Source: JAXLXE01 sp046328115
GTDB taxonomy: Bacteria > Chloroflexota > UBA6077 > JACCZL01
Direction: 5' to 3'
DNA length: 64,000 bases
NCBI GenBank assembly: GCA_046328115.1
Contig: JAXLXE010000002.1
Span: forward strand, 372,001 to 436,000
The position numbers and the translations under genes are program-made. Each line of letters begins with the position of its first letter. The stretch's first letter is position 1. The notes beneath the pieces are model-generated. The model saw only the letters and a list, made by a program, of their open reading frames with translations. It was not told the origin of the DNA and searched no databases. This document shows positions 19,900 to 27,332 of the stretch, in pieces.

Positions 19900-20706
19900 A
19901 TGAGACTCAAAGACCGCGTGGCCCTGATCACCGGCGGCTCTCACGGCATCGGCCGCGGCATCGCACTCGCCTTTGCCCGAGAAGGCGCCAGACTCGCACT
20001 CGTCTACTACACCAACCTGGACAACGAACCGGACCACGCCAACGCCCAGGACGTGGTCCGACTGGTTCAGGAGGCCGGCTCTGAGGCCGAGCTCTTCTAC
20101 GGCGACACCGGCGACACCACCCGGATGACCGAGGTGTTCGAGGCCGCCGTCGCCAAGTACGGACGGCTTGACGTCTACGTCAACAATGCCAACTCCGGCC
20201 GGCGGTTCCCCGGACGCTCCCGCGCGTACCTCGACATCACCGAAGAGCAGCTCTACGAAGGCTTGTACCCTAGCTTCAAAGCCGCGTTTGTCAACGGGCA
20301 GATGGCCGCCCGCCAGATGATCGCACAGGGCTCGGGGGGCCGCATCATCAACATCACGTCCGTCCACCAACACATGGCCTGGACCTGGGATTCCATCTAC
20401 GGCCCCATGAAATCCTCAATCCGCCGGCTCACGATGAGCCAGGCCCGCGAGCTCGCCGAGCACAAGATCACGGCAAACGCCATCGCGCCGGGTTTCATAG
20501 ACACCCGCCTCTTCCCCGGCGAGCGGGGCGACCGTGGTGACCGCAACGCCGAGACCATCGACCAGCAGGTGCTGCTTGGTCGCGGATTCCCCTCCGACAT
20601 CGCCGGCGCCGCCTTGTACCTCGCCTCGGATGACGCGCGCTACGTCACGGGCACCTGCATCCTGGTGGATGGCGGCATGCTCCTCCCACCAACCACGGAC
20701 ATCTAG
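19900..20706 (+). CDS. SDR family oxidoreductase
   Basis: Classical SDR of 268 residues. TGGSHGIGRG cofactor loop at about 11-20, NNANSG in place of NNAG, Ser in NITSVH, and catalytic Tyr/Lys in YGPMK. The C-terminus YVTGTCILVDGGML is the usual SDR ending. It sits between the acid-sugar dehydratase gene and an MDMPI-like gene with short spacing, so it probably oxidises a sugar or sugar acid in the same operon. Confidence 0.93.
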   Translation: MRLKDRVALITGGSHGIGRGIALAFAREGARLALVYYTNLDNEPDHANAQDVVRLVQEAGSEAELFYGDTGDTTRMTEVFEAAVAKYGRLDVYVNNANSGRRFPGRSRAYLDITEEQLYEGLYPSFKAAFVNGQMAARQMIAQGSGGRIINITSVHQHMAWTWDSIYGPMKSSIRRLTMSQARELAEHKITANAIAPGFIDTRLFPGERGDRGDRNAETIDQQVLLGRGFPSDIAGAALYLASDDARYVTGTCILVDGGMLLPPTTDI

Positions 20707-20733
20707 GCATCCCGCGAAAGGAGCGCCTCAGAC

Positions 20734-21363
20734 ATGACGCCAGGAGACCTCCGCGACATCGGCGACTTCTGCACTGAACAGCTTCGAGCGCACACTGAGC
20801 GAGACTGGTCCACGACGGCCACGGGGCTGGACTGGTCCTGCCGAACCGTGCTCGAACACGTCAACAACGCCGTAGATCGCTACAGCCTGTATCTGGCCGG
20901 CCGCATCCAGGAACGCCTCCCGTACGGCCTCGTCCCGTACACCGGCTGCGACATCCCGTCCCTACTCGCCATGCTCAGGAGCCGAGCCTACGTCCTGGCG
21001 GACGTCACCTCCCGCGCGGCGGCCACCACCCGTGCCTATCACGGATTCGGACGGCCGGAGCGCACCGGGTACATGGCCATGGGCTGCATCGAGATGCTCA
21101 TCCACACCGACGACATTAGCAAGACGTTTGGTGTCGCAATGGAGCCACCTGCGGAGATCTGTCGTGCCGTGGCAGATCGTCTCTTCCCCTGGGGTCCCGC
21201 CGACACCGACGGCTGGAGCGCCCTTCGCTGGTGCACCGGTCGCATCGACCTGCCTGGCCGCGCGCGAGTGGCGCCCAACTGGGCCTGGTTCGCCTCACCG
21301 CTGAGCGAGTGGGATGGCGCGGTGAAGACCCAGGAAAGCTACCGCGGAACAGGCTCCCGCTGA
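20734..21363 (+). CDS. Maleylpyruvate isomerase-like / DinB-fold protein
   Basis: A 209-residue four-helix protein resembling the mycothiol-dependent maleylpyruvate isomerase (MDMPI) N-terminal domain of the DinB superfamily. Likely metal ligands are His in VLEHVNNAVDRY, and Glu and His in CIEMLIHTDDI, matching the E-x-x-x-H pattern. Family members use mycothiol or related thiols, but no thiol pathway is visible here. An AAAGGAG ribosome site precedes the ATG. The stop overlaps the next gene's start by one base (TGATG). Confidence 0.72.
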   Translation: MTPGDLRDIGDFCTEQLRAHTERDWSTTATGLDWSCRTVLEHVNNAVDRYSLYLAGRIQERLPYGLVPYTGCDIPSLLAMLRSRAYVLADVTSRAAATTRAYHGFGRPERTGYMAMGCIEMLIHTDDISKTFGVAMEPPAEICRAVADRLFPWGPADTDGWSALRWCTGRIDLPGRARVAPNWAWFASPLSEWDGAVKTQESYRGTGSR

Positions 21364-22445
21364 TGGCCGCCAACGCATCCACCAATCTCGTGTTCGTGGG
21401 CACCTACACCCGGCTAGGCCGCTCCACCGGCATCCATGTGTTCCGCCGAGACCCAAGGTCCGGCAGGCTCGGCGCGCTCCAGGCCACCGTAGACGTAGAC
21501 CCCTCCTTTCTCGCCTTCAGTCCGTCCCGCGAATTCCTGTTCGCGGTCGGCGAAACCAAAGAGTTCCAGGGGCAAAACGGCGGCTCCGTCTCCTCGTGGA
21601 GGATAGACTGGCAGACCGGCACCCTCGCCTTCATCAGTCGTCAGCCAACCCTCGGTGGCGATCCGTGTCACCTCACCACCGACCCCAGCGGCAAGACGCT
21701 CCTGGTGGCCAACCACGAGGACGGAAACATCGCCGTCCTCCCCATCACATCAGACGGGCATTTGGAACCGCCGCGCCAACTTGTTCAACACCACGGCTCG
21801 GGACCTGGCCCCACCCAGAAGGGCCCGCACGCCCACTTCGTCACGTTCGATCCCGGCGCCCGCCGCGTCCTGGCGGTAGACAAGGGGATCGACCGGATCA
21901 TGATCTACCAGCTAGACCCCGAAGCGGGTACGCTCTCGCCGGCGGATCCGCCATTCACCGCCGTCCACACCGGCGCGGCGCCCCGGCACCTGGCGTTTCA
22001 TCCGAGTGGACGCTACGCCTACGTCAACGGCGAGGCCGATTTGACCATCACCGCCTTCCGGTACGACGGCGCCAGTGGCAGGTTTGAAGAGCTACATCAC
22101 CTCCCCACCGTGCCGACGCAGAACAGGCCCGAGCGGCAATCCACGGCCCAGATCCTGGTGCATCCAAACGGTCGCTTCGTCTACGTGTCGAACCGTGGCC
22201 ACGACTCCATCGCCATCTTCGCTATCGACGAGTCAAGCGGACGGCTCACTCCCGCCGGCCACGTTGCCACGCAGGGGCACACGCCGCGAAATTTCGCGTT
22301 CGACCCAGAGGCTCGATTTCTCTACGCGGCCAACCAGAACAGCCACACCATCGTCCAGTTCAGCGTCAACGCTGACACCGGCAACCTCACGCCCACGGGC
22401 AACGTCGCCGAGGTTGGCGGCCCTGTGTGCATCCTATTCGGCTAA
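21363..22445 (+). CDS. Lactonase family (seven-bladed propeller) protein
   Basis: A 360-residue 6-phosphogluconolactonase-like (Pgl/YbhE type) propeller. Repeated blade motifs include IHVFRRDPRSGRL, HLTTDPSGKTLLVANHEDG, HLAFHPSGRYAYV, HPNGRFVYVSNRGHDSIA and NFAFDPEARFLYAANQ. Such enzymes open sugar lactones, which fits a pathway of SDR dehydrogenase, lactonase and acid-sugar dehydratase. The ATG shares one base with the upstream stop. The open frame to 21231 is upstream overlap. Confidence 0.9.
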   Translation: MAANASTNLVFVGTYTRLGRSTGIHVFRRDPRSGRLGALQATVDVDPSFLAFSPSREFLFAVGETKEFQGQNGGSVSSWRIDWQTGTLAFISRQPTLGGDPCHLTTDPSGKTLLVANHEDGNIAVLPITSDGHLEPPRQLVQHHGSGPGPTQKGPHAHFVTFDPGARRVLAVDKGIDRIMIYQLDPEAGTLSPADPPFTAVHTGAAPRHLAFHPSGRYAYVNGEADLTITAFRYDGASGRFEELHHLPTVPTQNRPERQSTAQILVHPNGRFVYVSNRGHDSIAIFAIDESSGRLTPAGHVATQGHTPRNFAFDPEARFLYAANQNSHTIVQFSVNADTGNLTPTGNVAEVGGPVCILFG

Positions 22446-22468
22446 AACAATCTCGGGGATGGAGCCCT

Positions 22469-23122
22469 ATGAGCCTGCTCAACCTCACGCCGGACCAGCT
22501 TCTCTCAACGACGCGCTCCGTTCGGAAGCGCCTGGATCTCACCCGCCCGGTCGAGCGTGAGGTACTGGAAGAGTGCCTTGCGCTCGCCCAGCAGGCACCC
22601 ACCGGCTCCAATCGCCAGGACTGGCAATTCGTCGTGGTCACCGATGCCCGCAAGCGATCGCAGCTTGCTGATATTTACCGTCGCGGCGCCGACGTTCTAC
22701 GCAACGATCCCAACTCGCCGCGCAACAGGCCGTACGACGATCCCGAGCTGAGAGCCTCCTACGAGAAGGTCGTCACCTCGTCCGACTACCTCTACGACCA
22801 CATGCACGCGGTCCCCGTGCTTCTCATACCATGTGTCAGCGGACGCGTTGACAAACTACCGCCGGCTCGCCAGGCGGGCAAGTGGGGATCCATCTTGCCC
22901 GGTACCTGGAGCTTCATGCTCGCCGCGCGCTCGCGGGGCCTCGGAACCTGCCTCACCACCGTCCACCTCCAGTACGAGCGCGACGCCGCCAGCGTCCTGG
23001 GCATCCCGTACGAGGACTTCACACAGGCCGGCTTGATCCCCGTCGCCTACACGATTGGGACGGATTTCAAACCCGGCCCACGCGCGCCGCTGTCCACCAT
23101 GGTCCGCTGGGATAGCTGGTAG
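22469..23122 (+). CDS. Nitroreductase family protein
   Basis: A 217-residue FMN-dependent oxidoreductase. The flavin-binding start TTRSVRKRLDL, the APTGSNRQDWQFVVV segment and the C-terminal GTDFKPGPRAPL are typical of the family. A GGAG ribosome site precedes the ATG at 22469. Substrates of the family range from quinones and nitroaromatics to dehalogenation substrates, and none can be assigned. It lies in the same direction as the lactonase gene, 23 bases away. Confidence 0.9.
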   Translation: MSLLNLTPDQLLSTTRSVRKRLDLTRPVEREVLEECLALAQQAPTGSNRQDWQFVVVTDARKRSQLADIYRRGADVLRNDPNSPRNRPYDDPELRASYEKVVTSSDYLYDHMHAVPVLLIPCVSGRVDKLPPARQAGKWGSILPGTWSFMLAARSRGLGTCLTTVHLQYERDAASVLGIPYEDFTQAGLIPVAYTIGTDFKPGPRAPLSTMVRWDSW

Positions 23123-23135
23123 GCGCCAACCGCCG

Positions 23136-23672
23136 GTGTCTGACGCCCACATCACAACGCTTCGGTCCCACCAGGATGTCCGCGACATGCTCGCCGACAT
23201 CCTGATCGAGGTAGTGGCGCACGGGGGCTCAGTCAGCTTCATGCACCCGCTCGCGCGCCCCGCCGCCCAGGCATTCTGGAGCGATTCACTCGCCGCCGCC
23301 GATCGAGGCACCCGCGTCATCTTCGGCGCCTGGGATGGCAACCTCCTGGTGGGGACGGTCACCCTCCTGCTCGATCTTCCGCCGAACCAGCCCCACCGCG
23401 CCGAGATCGCCAAAATGATGACCCGCGTGAGCCACCGCGGGCGGGGCATCGCCAGCGCGCTTATGCGGGCCGCCGAAACGCGCGCCGTCGAGCTAGGGCG
23501 CACCCTCCTGGTCCTGGACACCGCGACGGACGAAGGCGCATCCGGCCTCTACGAGAAGCTAGGCTTCACCTACGCGGGCACCATCCCAGACTTCGCCCTC
23601 AAGCCCCACGGCGGGCTCACCGGCACCAACTTCTACTGGAAGCGAATCGGATCCGCCGCCGTCACCGCGTGA
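23136..23672 (+). CDS. GNAT family N-acetyltransferase
   Basis: A 178-residue acetyltransferase. The acetyl-CoA binding loop is visible as TRVSHRGRGIASALMRAAE (R-x-x-G-x-A pattern), followed by LVLDTATDEGASGLYEKLGF. The GTG at 23136 is chosen because it begins the fold. The frame is open to 23055 inside the nitroreductase gene. Its 3' end overlaps the convergent VOC-family gene by 11 bases. Confidence 0.88.
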   Translation: MSDAHITTLRSHQDVRDMLADILIEVVAHGGSVSFMHPLARPAAQAFWSDSLAAADRGTRVIFGAWDGNLLVGTVTLLLDLPPNQPHRAEIAKMMTRVSHRGRGIASALMRAAETRAVELGRTLLVLDTATDEGASGLYEKLGFTYAGTIPDFALKPHGGLTGTNFYWKRIGSAAVTA

Positions 23673-24096
23673 ATCGCATCGAGCCGTCCTCGGCGAACTC
23701 GAACATCGGTCCCCAGGCAACCTCCCAGTAGTGCCCATCCAGGTCGGCAAAGTACCCCGCGAATCCGCCCCAGAACGTGTCGCCCGCCGGTTTCACGATC
23801 TTCGCGCCAGCCGCCTCTGCCCGCGCCAGCACCGCCAGTACCTCCTCCCGTGATCGCCCGTTGTAGGCCAGCGTCACGCCCGTGAACGGTGGCCGAGCGG
23901 GCGGCAGCTCTGGGGAGATGTCCCTTGCCAGGTGCTCAAACGGCCACAGCGCCACCCATACTCCAGGCAGCTCCACGAACGTAACACCCGGATCATCCGT
24001 TTTCGGCGCCACCGCAAAGATCTCGCGGTAGAACGCTGTTGACCGTGCCAGGTCGGAAACGCCCAGAGTGATCAACGTCACCCGCCCGATCCTCAT
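23662..24096 (-). CDS. VOC family (glyoxalase-like) protein
   Basis: A 144-residue vicinal oxygen chelate fold protein with the paired beta-alpha-beta modules: MRIGRVTLITLGVSDLARSTAFY begins the first, and GDTFWGGFAGYFADLDGHYWEVAW ends the second. The metal-binding pattern (His/Gln/Glu) is only partly clear, with E in YWEVAW. Function within the family (lyase, dioxygenase or resistance protein) cannot be assigned. Confidence 0.88.
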   Translation of the reverse strand: MRIGRVTLITLGVSDLARSTAFYREIFAVAPKTDDPGVTFVELPGVWVALWPFEHLARDISPELPPARPPFTGVTLAYNGRSREEVLAVLARAEAAGAKIVKPAGDTFWGGFAGYFADLDGHYWEVAWGPMFEFAEDGSMRFTR

Positions 24097-24174
24097 AACC
24101 CCACCTCCAGACGAGCGCCCGAGCGCACCGCCGAAGTATCCCCCGCGACCTGGGGCCGGCGCGAGAACGCGCGA

Positions 24175-25278
24175 CTAGTTCGGGATCAGGATCGGCGACC
24201 GCTCGGCGGCCAGGACCGCGGCCGGAGCCGCCTCCCGCGCATCGTCACGCCCGAACACGCCGCGCAGCCACAGGCGCGCGTCCTCGGGGCTGGACGACCA
24301 GACCAGGAAGACCGCCATTACACCGTAGATCGGGAAATGTCCCAGTAGCTCAATCCAGTTGAAGATCGTGAGCGTAAGGTTGATGAACAGCCAGGTCGTG
24401 AAGATGATCACCCGCGGGAAGAAACCAAACACCACGCAGAGCCCAATCAGCAGCTCGGTGGCACCGGCGCCGACGATGAACACCTCGTCCGACACCGGCA
24501 ATCCCACCCAGGGCGAGAAGTTGAGACGGAATTCCTCAAGGAAGGCGACGCTCAGGTTGTGATTTGCGAGTTTCTCCGTGAACGACACGACCACCAGCGC
24601 GAGCCCGGTGCATATCCGCAACCCGCTCATCGCTTTGACCGCCAGATGGTCAGGCGGCTCCAATCGCGGCATCAAGATGCGGTCGATCGAGTACGGGCCG
24701 CGCCCATTGAAGGCGAAGAAGAAGGCGAAGCCGAGGTAATACAGGTTCTCCAACATCGTCTCGAGACCCTGCACGAGGATGCCGATCACCCACAGCGCCG
24801 CGAGCATGGTGCCCGCGACGCGTGCCAAGACGCCGTAGAGCAAGCAGACGCCGATGCCAATCTCGGTCACGCCAACCCAGTACATCGGCACGCCAGCGAG
24901 GTGGTTGTTGGGCGAGAACAGCTCGCCGCGGATCCCGAAGACGATCAGCGGCACGCCCACGTGGAATCCGAGGATCAGCGGCACGACGCTGTAGAAGCCG
25001 GCTCGGCGCTCGGGCGTGGCTCCGAGAGCCTCCGGCCCGGGGATGAAATCCCTACCGCCGCGCGTCCTCGACATCCAGGCCACCACCGCGGCGAGGACGC
25101 CGGCGCAGGCAACGCCGATGAAACCGGGAAACCCGACACTGGCCAGGAAGTCCGCCGGATGTGGCGCGGAGTCGTAGAACCACTTCTCGTGCGCCGACGC
25201 GTACGACGGCACCAGGGCCACGAGAGCGCCGAGCGGCATTCCGTACGCCGCAATACGTGAGAAAAGCCGTCCGGACAT
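24175..25278 (-). CDS. DoxX-like multi-pass membrane protein
   Basis: A 367-residue membrane protein. The ATG at 25278 has an AAGGAGG site 9 bases upstream. An N-terminal signal-like segment ending ASAHEKWF precedes about eight to nine hydrophobic segments, and the C-terminal half (ICTGLALVVVSFTEKLANH ... GATELLIGLCVVFGFFPRV) resembles the four-helix DoxX/SURF4 type. No enzymatic motif. Alone on the minus strand, divergent from the rhamnonate dehydratase-like gene. Function unknown. Confidence 0.75.
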   Translation of the reverse strand: MSGRLFSRIAAYGMPLGALVALVPSYASAHEKWFYDSAPHPADFLASVGFPGFIGVACAGVLAAVVAWMSRTRGGRDFIPGPEALGATPERRAGFYSVVPLILGFHVGVPLIVFGIRGELFSPNNHLAGVPMYWVGVTEIGIGVCLLYGVLARVAGTMLAALWVIGILVQGLETMLENLYYLGFAFFFAFNGRGPYSIDRILMPRLEPPDHLAVKAMSGLRICTGLALVVVSFTEKLANHNLSVAFLEEFRLNFSPWVGLPVSDEVFIVGAGATELLIGLCVVFGFFPRVIIFTTWLFINLTLTIFNWIELLGHFPIYGVMAVFLVWSSSPEDARLWLRGVFGRDDAREAAPAAVLAAERSPILIPN

Positions 25279-25546
25279 CACCGCAGTCCTCCTTCGGACC
25301 CACGCGTTTGGAACGCAGTCCGTGATGCCAACGCTCCACGCGAGACCACCGCTGGCACGCGTACGCGCCAGCATACCGGACATGGCCCGATCCGTGACTG
25401 GGACAATCGCCACGTGATTTGACGGACATCTCCGACCCGGCGAGAGAGCTACTCCGGACGGGCTGCCCCCGCGGCACTCGACCGTGCCCAGCTAACGCGT
25501 TGCTTCACGTTATGATCGCGGCACCTATCTGGGAGGCTCAGAGCAC

Positions 25547-26725
25547 GTGAAGATCAGGGAGATCCGCGCCGCGGCGATCGACATCACGCCCACCCTGAAA
25601 ACGGCACCCCGGGTGCCAAAGCAGGACAACGTCCACTTCGGCTCCCCCATGGCCCGCTACCCAGACATCCCCCGCTCAACCTGGTCCAACCCCTGGCACC
25701 GCACCGCCTGTGTCGTCACCGCCGAAGACGGCACCTTCGGCCTGGGTATCACCACCCACGGCGGTCCAGTGGAGCAGATCATCAACGGCCAGTTCGCGCC
25801 CATGCTCGCGGGACAAGATTGCATGGCCACGGAGAAGGCCTGGGACGCCATGCGGCGCGCCTCTGCCCAGTACGGCAGCGCCGGCCTCGCCAGCTACGCC
25901 ATCAGTGCCGTGGATAACGCCCTCTGGGATCTGAAGGGCAAGCTCCTGAACCGACCCGTCTATGAGCTGCTGGGCGGACCACAGAAGGACAGCATTCCCT
26001 GCTACGCGAGCGCCACCGACCTCTCGTACGGCGTCGAGAACAGCCTCGGCTGGTTCCTGGAGCTCGGATTCCGGGCGGTGAAGGTCTTCCTACCCTGGGG
26101 GCCGCTAGACGGCGTAGAGGGGATCCGCAAGAGCGAGGAGCTGGTCGGACGCGCACGAGAGCTGGTCGGACCTGACGTCGAGCTCATGGTGGACGCCTGG
26201 ATGTCGCTCAACGTCGAATACATCGTCCGTCTCATGGACGTCCTGCGACCGTTCCGTGTGAAGTGGCTGGAGGACTATCTGCTGCCCGAGGACACCGAGA
26301 GCTACATGAAGGTTCGACAGCGGCTGCCCGGGGTCACCCTGGCCAGCGGCGAGCATTGGTACACCATCCATCCGTTCGCGCTCGCCGCCAGCCAGGGCCT
26401 GGTGGACATCCTCCAGCCAGACATCTCTTGGGTCGGCGGGATGACCGCCTCCATTCGAATCTGCCACATCGCGGAGGCGCACGGACTCACCGTGATCGGC
26501 CACGCCGGGATGAACTACCCGTACGGCCAGCACCTGGCAATGGCCATGCCGGCAATACCCATGGGGGAACGGTCAGAGGGTGTCGCCCCGCCAGGAGTCC
26601 CGCTGGAAGAGCTCATCTCGCTGCCGGGCACCGTCGCCATCAAGAACGGCCGCGTCCGCCCCACGGACGCACCGGGCTTCGGCATCGAGGTCACGCGGGA
26701 GTGGCTGGAGAGCCGCTCGGTCTAG
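25547..26725 (+). CDS. L-rhamnonate dehydratase-like enolase-superfamily enzyme
   Basis: A 392-residue acid-sugar dehydratase-like protein. It shows the rhamnonate dehydratase signature: Lys179 in KVFLPWGP, Asp216 in DAWMSL, Glu242 in LEDY, Glu269-His270 in SGEHWYT, Asp292 in QPDISW and His319 in IGHAG. GTG start with a GGGAGG site 10 bases upstream. A strong hairpin follows the stop. Its last 65 bases recur 8.3 kb downstream as a remnant, see the repeat features. Expected product is a 2-keto-3-deoxy sugar acid, but exact substrate needs assay. Confidence 0.88.
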   Translation: MKIREIRAAAIDITPTLKTAPRVPKQDNVHFGSPMARYPDIPRSTWSNPWHRTACVVTAEDGTFGLGITTHGGPVEQIINGQFAPMLAGQDCMATEKAWDAMRRASAQYGSAGLASYAISAVDNALWDLKGKLLNRPVYELLGGPQKDSIPCYASATDLSYGVENSLGWFLELGFRAVKVFLPWGPLDGVEGIRKSEELVGRARELVGPDVELMVDAWMSLNVEYIVRLMDVLRPFRVKWLEDYLLPEDTESYMKVRQRLPGVTLASGEHWYTIHPFALAASQGLVDILQPDISWVGGMTASIRICHIAEAHGLTVIGHAGMNYPYGQHLAMAMPAIPMGERSEGVAPPGVPLEELISLPGTVAIKNGRVRPTDAPGFGIEVTREWLESRSV

Positions 26726-26729
26726 AAGC

Positions 26730-26764
26730 GCGAGCGGAGCGGTCGAGACGTCCGCTCCGCTCGC
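26730..26764. terminator. Hairpin after the rhamnonate dehydratase-like gene
   Basis: Perfect 13-bp stem GCGAGCGGAGCGG / CCGCTCCGCTCGC with a 9-base loop, 5 bases after the enolase stop and ending 5 bases before the converging gene remnant. A likely bidirectional terminator, with a shorter counterpart in the duplicated copy at 35052-35078. Confidence 0.75.
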
Positions 26765-26768
26765 ACAG

Positions 26769-26944
26769 CTACTCGGCTACGCCGGCCGCCTCCGCCGCGT
26801 CAATCGCGGCCTGGATCTGTTGGATCAGCGCCTTGCCTGACGCGATGTCCAGTTCAACCGCGACGCGGCCGGAAGGCCCAATGTCGTAGTTGACGAAGTC
26901 CAGCAGAAAGCCATGCTCGGACTGCCCGTGGGCCGCGAATCGGC
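26769..26944 (-). pseudogene. 5'-truncated copy of the small gene at 35086-35352
   Basis: Reading the minus strand, the last ~58 codons (ending AAHGQSEHGFLLDFVNYD ... IQAAIDAAEAAGVAE) match the C-terminal two-thirds of the 88-residue protein at 35086-35352. The N-terminal third is absent, and upstream sequence is Arg-rich and unrelated. An open frame continues to 27566, but it is antisense to the CSLREA gene and shows no resemblance to protein. Treated as a remnant. Confidence 0.75.
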
Positions 26945-27251
26945 GACGGCGGGTGTTGGCCGCCAACGGCGACTTCCTGAAACTGCGGAACGCGGCTGCG
27001 TGATTGACACGCGACACAGGCTCTGGCTCACTACCCAGAGTGTGGAACACGCATCGCGCGCGAACCGGGCCCGAGCCGCGAGCAGCGGCGGCCCTCTGAC
27101 GACGAGATTCTGAATCGTGCCCTCTCCCAGATCCGCACACTAATGGATAGTCTGGCGTGACAACCGCCCCAGCCAACTGAGGTTTCGCGAATTTGCCAGA
27201 CAGTTCCCAACGCGGCACACATGAGAGACCACGCGTCAGGTGCTCGCGGGG
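26945..27251. other. Intergenic stretch without a recognised gene
   Basis: About 300 bases between the truncated small gene and the promoter of the CSLREA gene. No frame resembles a protein, and no repeat or hairpin of note was seen. Confidence 0.5.
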
Positions 27252-27280
27252 TTGACAGGGCCCGGCCGGATCTCGACAAT
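27252..27280 (+). promoter_or_regulatory. Putative sigma70-type promoter of the CSLREA gene
   Basis: TTGACA (27252-27257), a 17-base spacer, then GACAAT (27275-27280). Transcription would start near 27287, about 45 bases before the GTG at 27333, which is preceded by GAAAGG. Confidence 0.6.
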
Positions 27281-27332
27281 GGCCTCGGACCGGCATCACG
27301 TTCTGTCTTGGATCGGTCGAGAAAGGCCGCCC

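Larger units (their letters stand above)
26661..26944. repeat. Segmental duplication, copy 1 (upstream end of the secreted-protein island)
   Basis: The last 65 bases of the enolase gene (26661-26725) match 34951-35015 with few mismatches. After a hairpin spacer, 26769-26944 matches 35086-35262, the 3' part of a small gene. Both stretches keep the same order and orientation at 34951-35262. Homology stops abruptly upstream of 26661/34951 and fades beyond 26944/35262. Confidence 0.85.
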
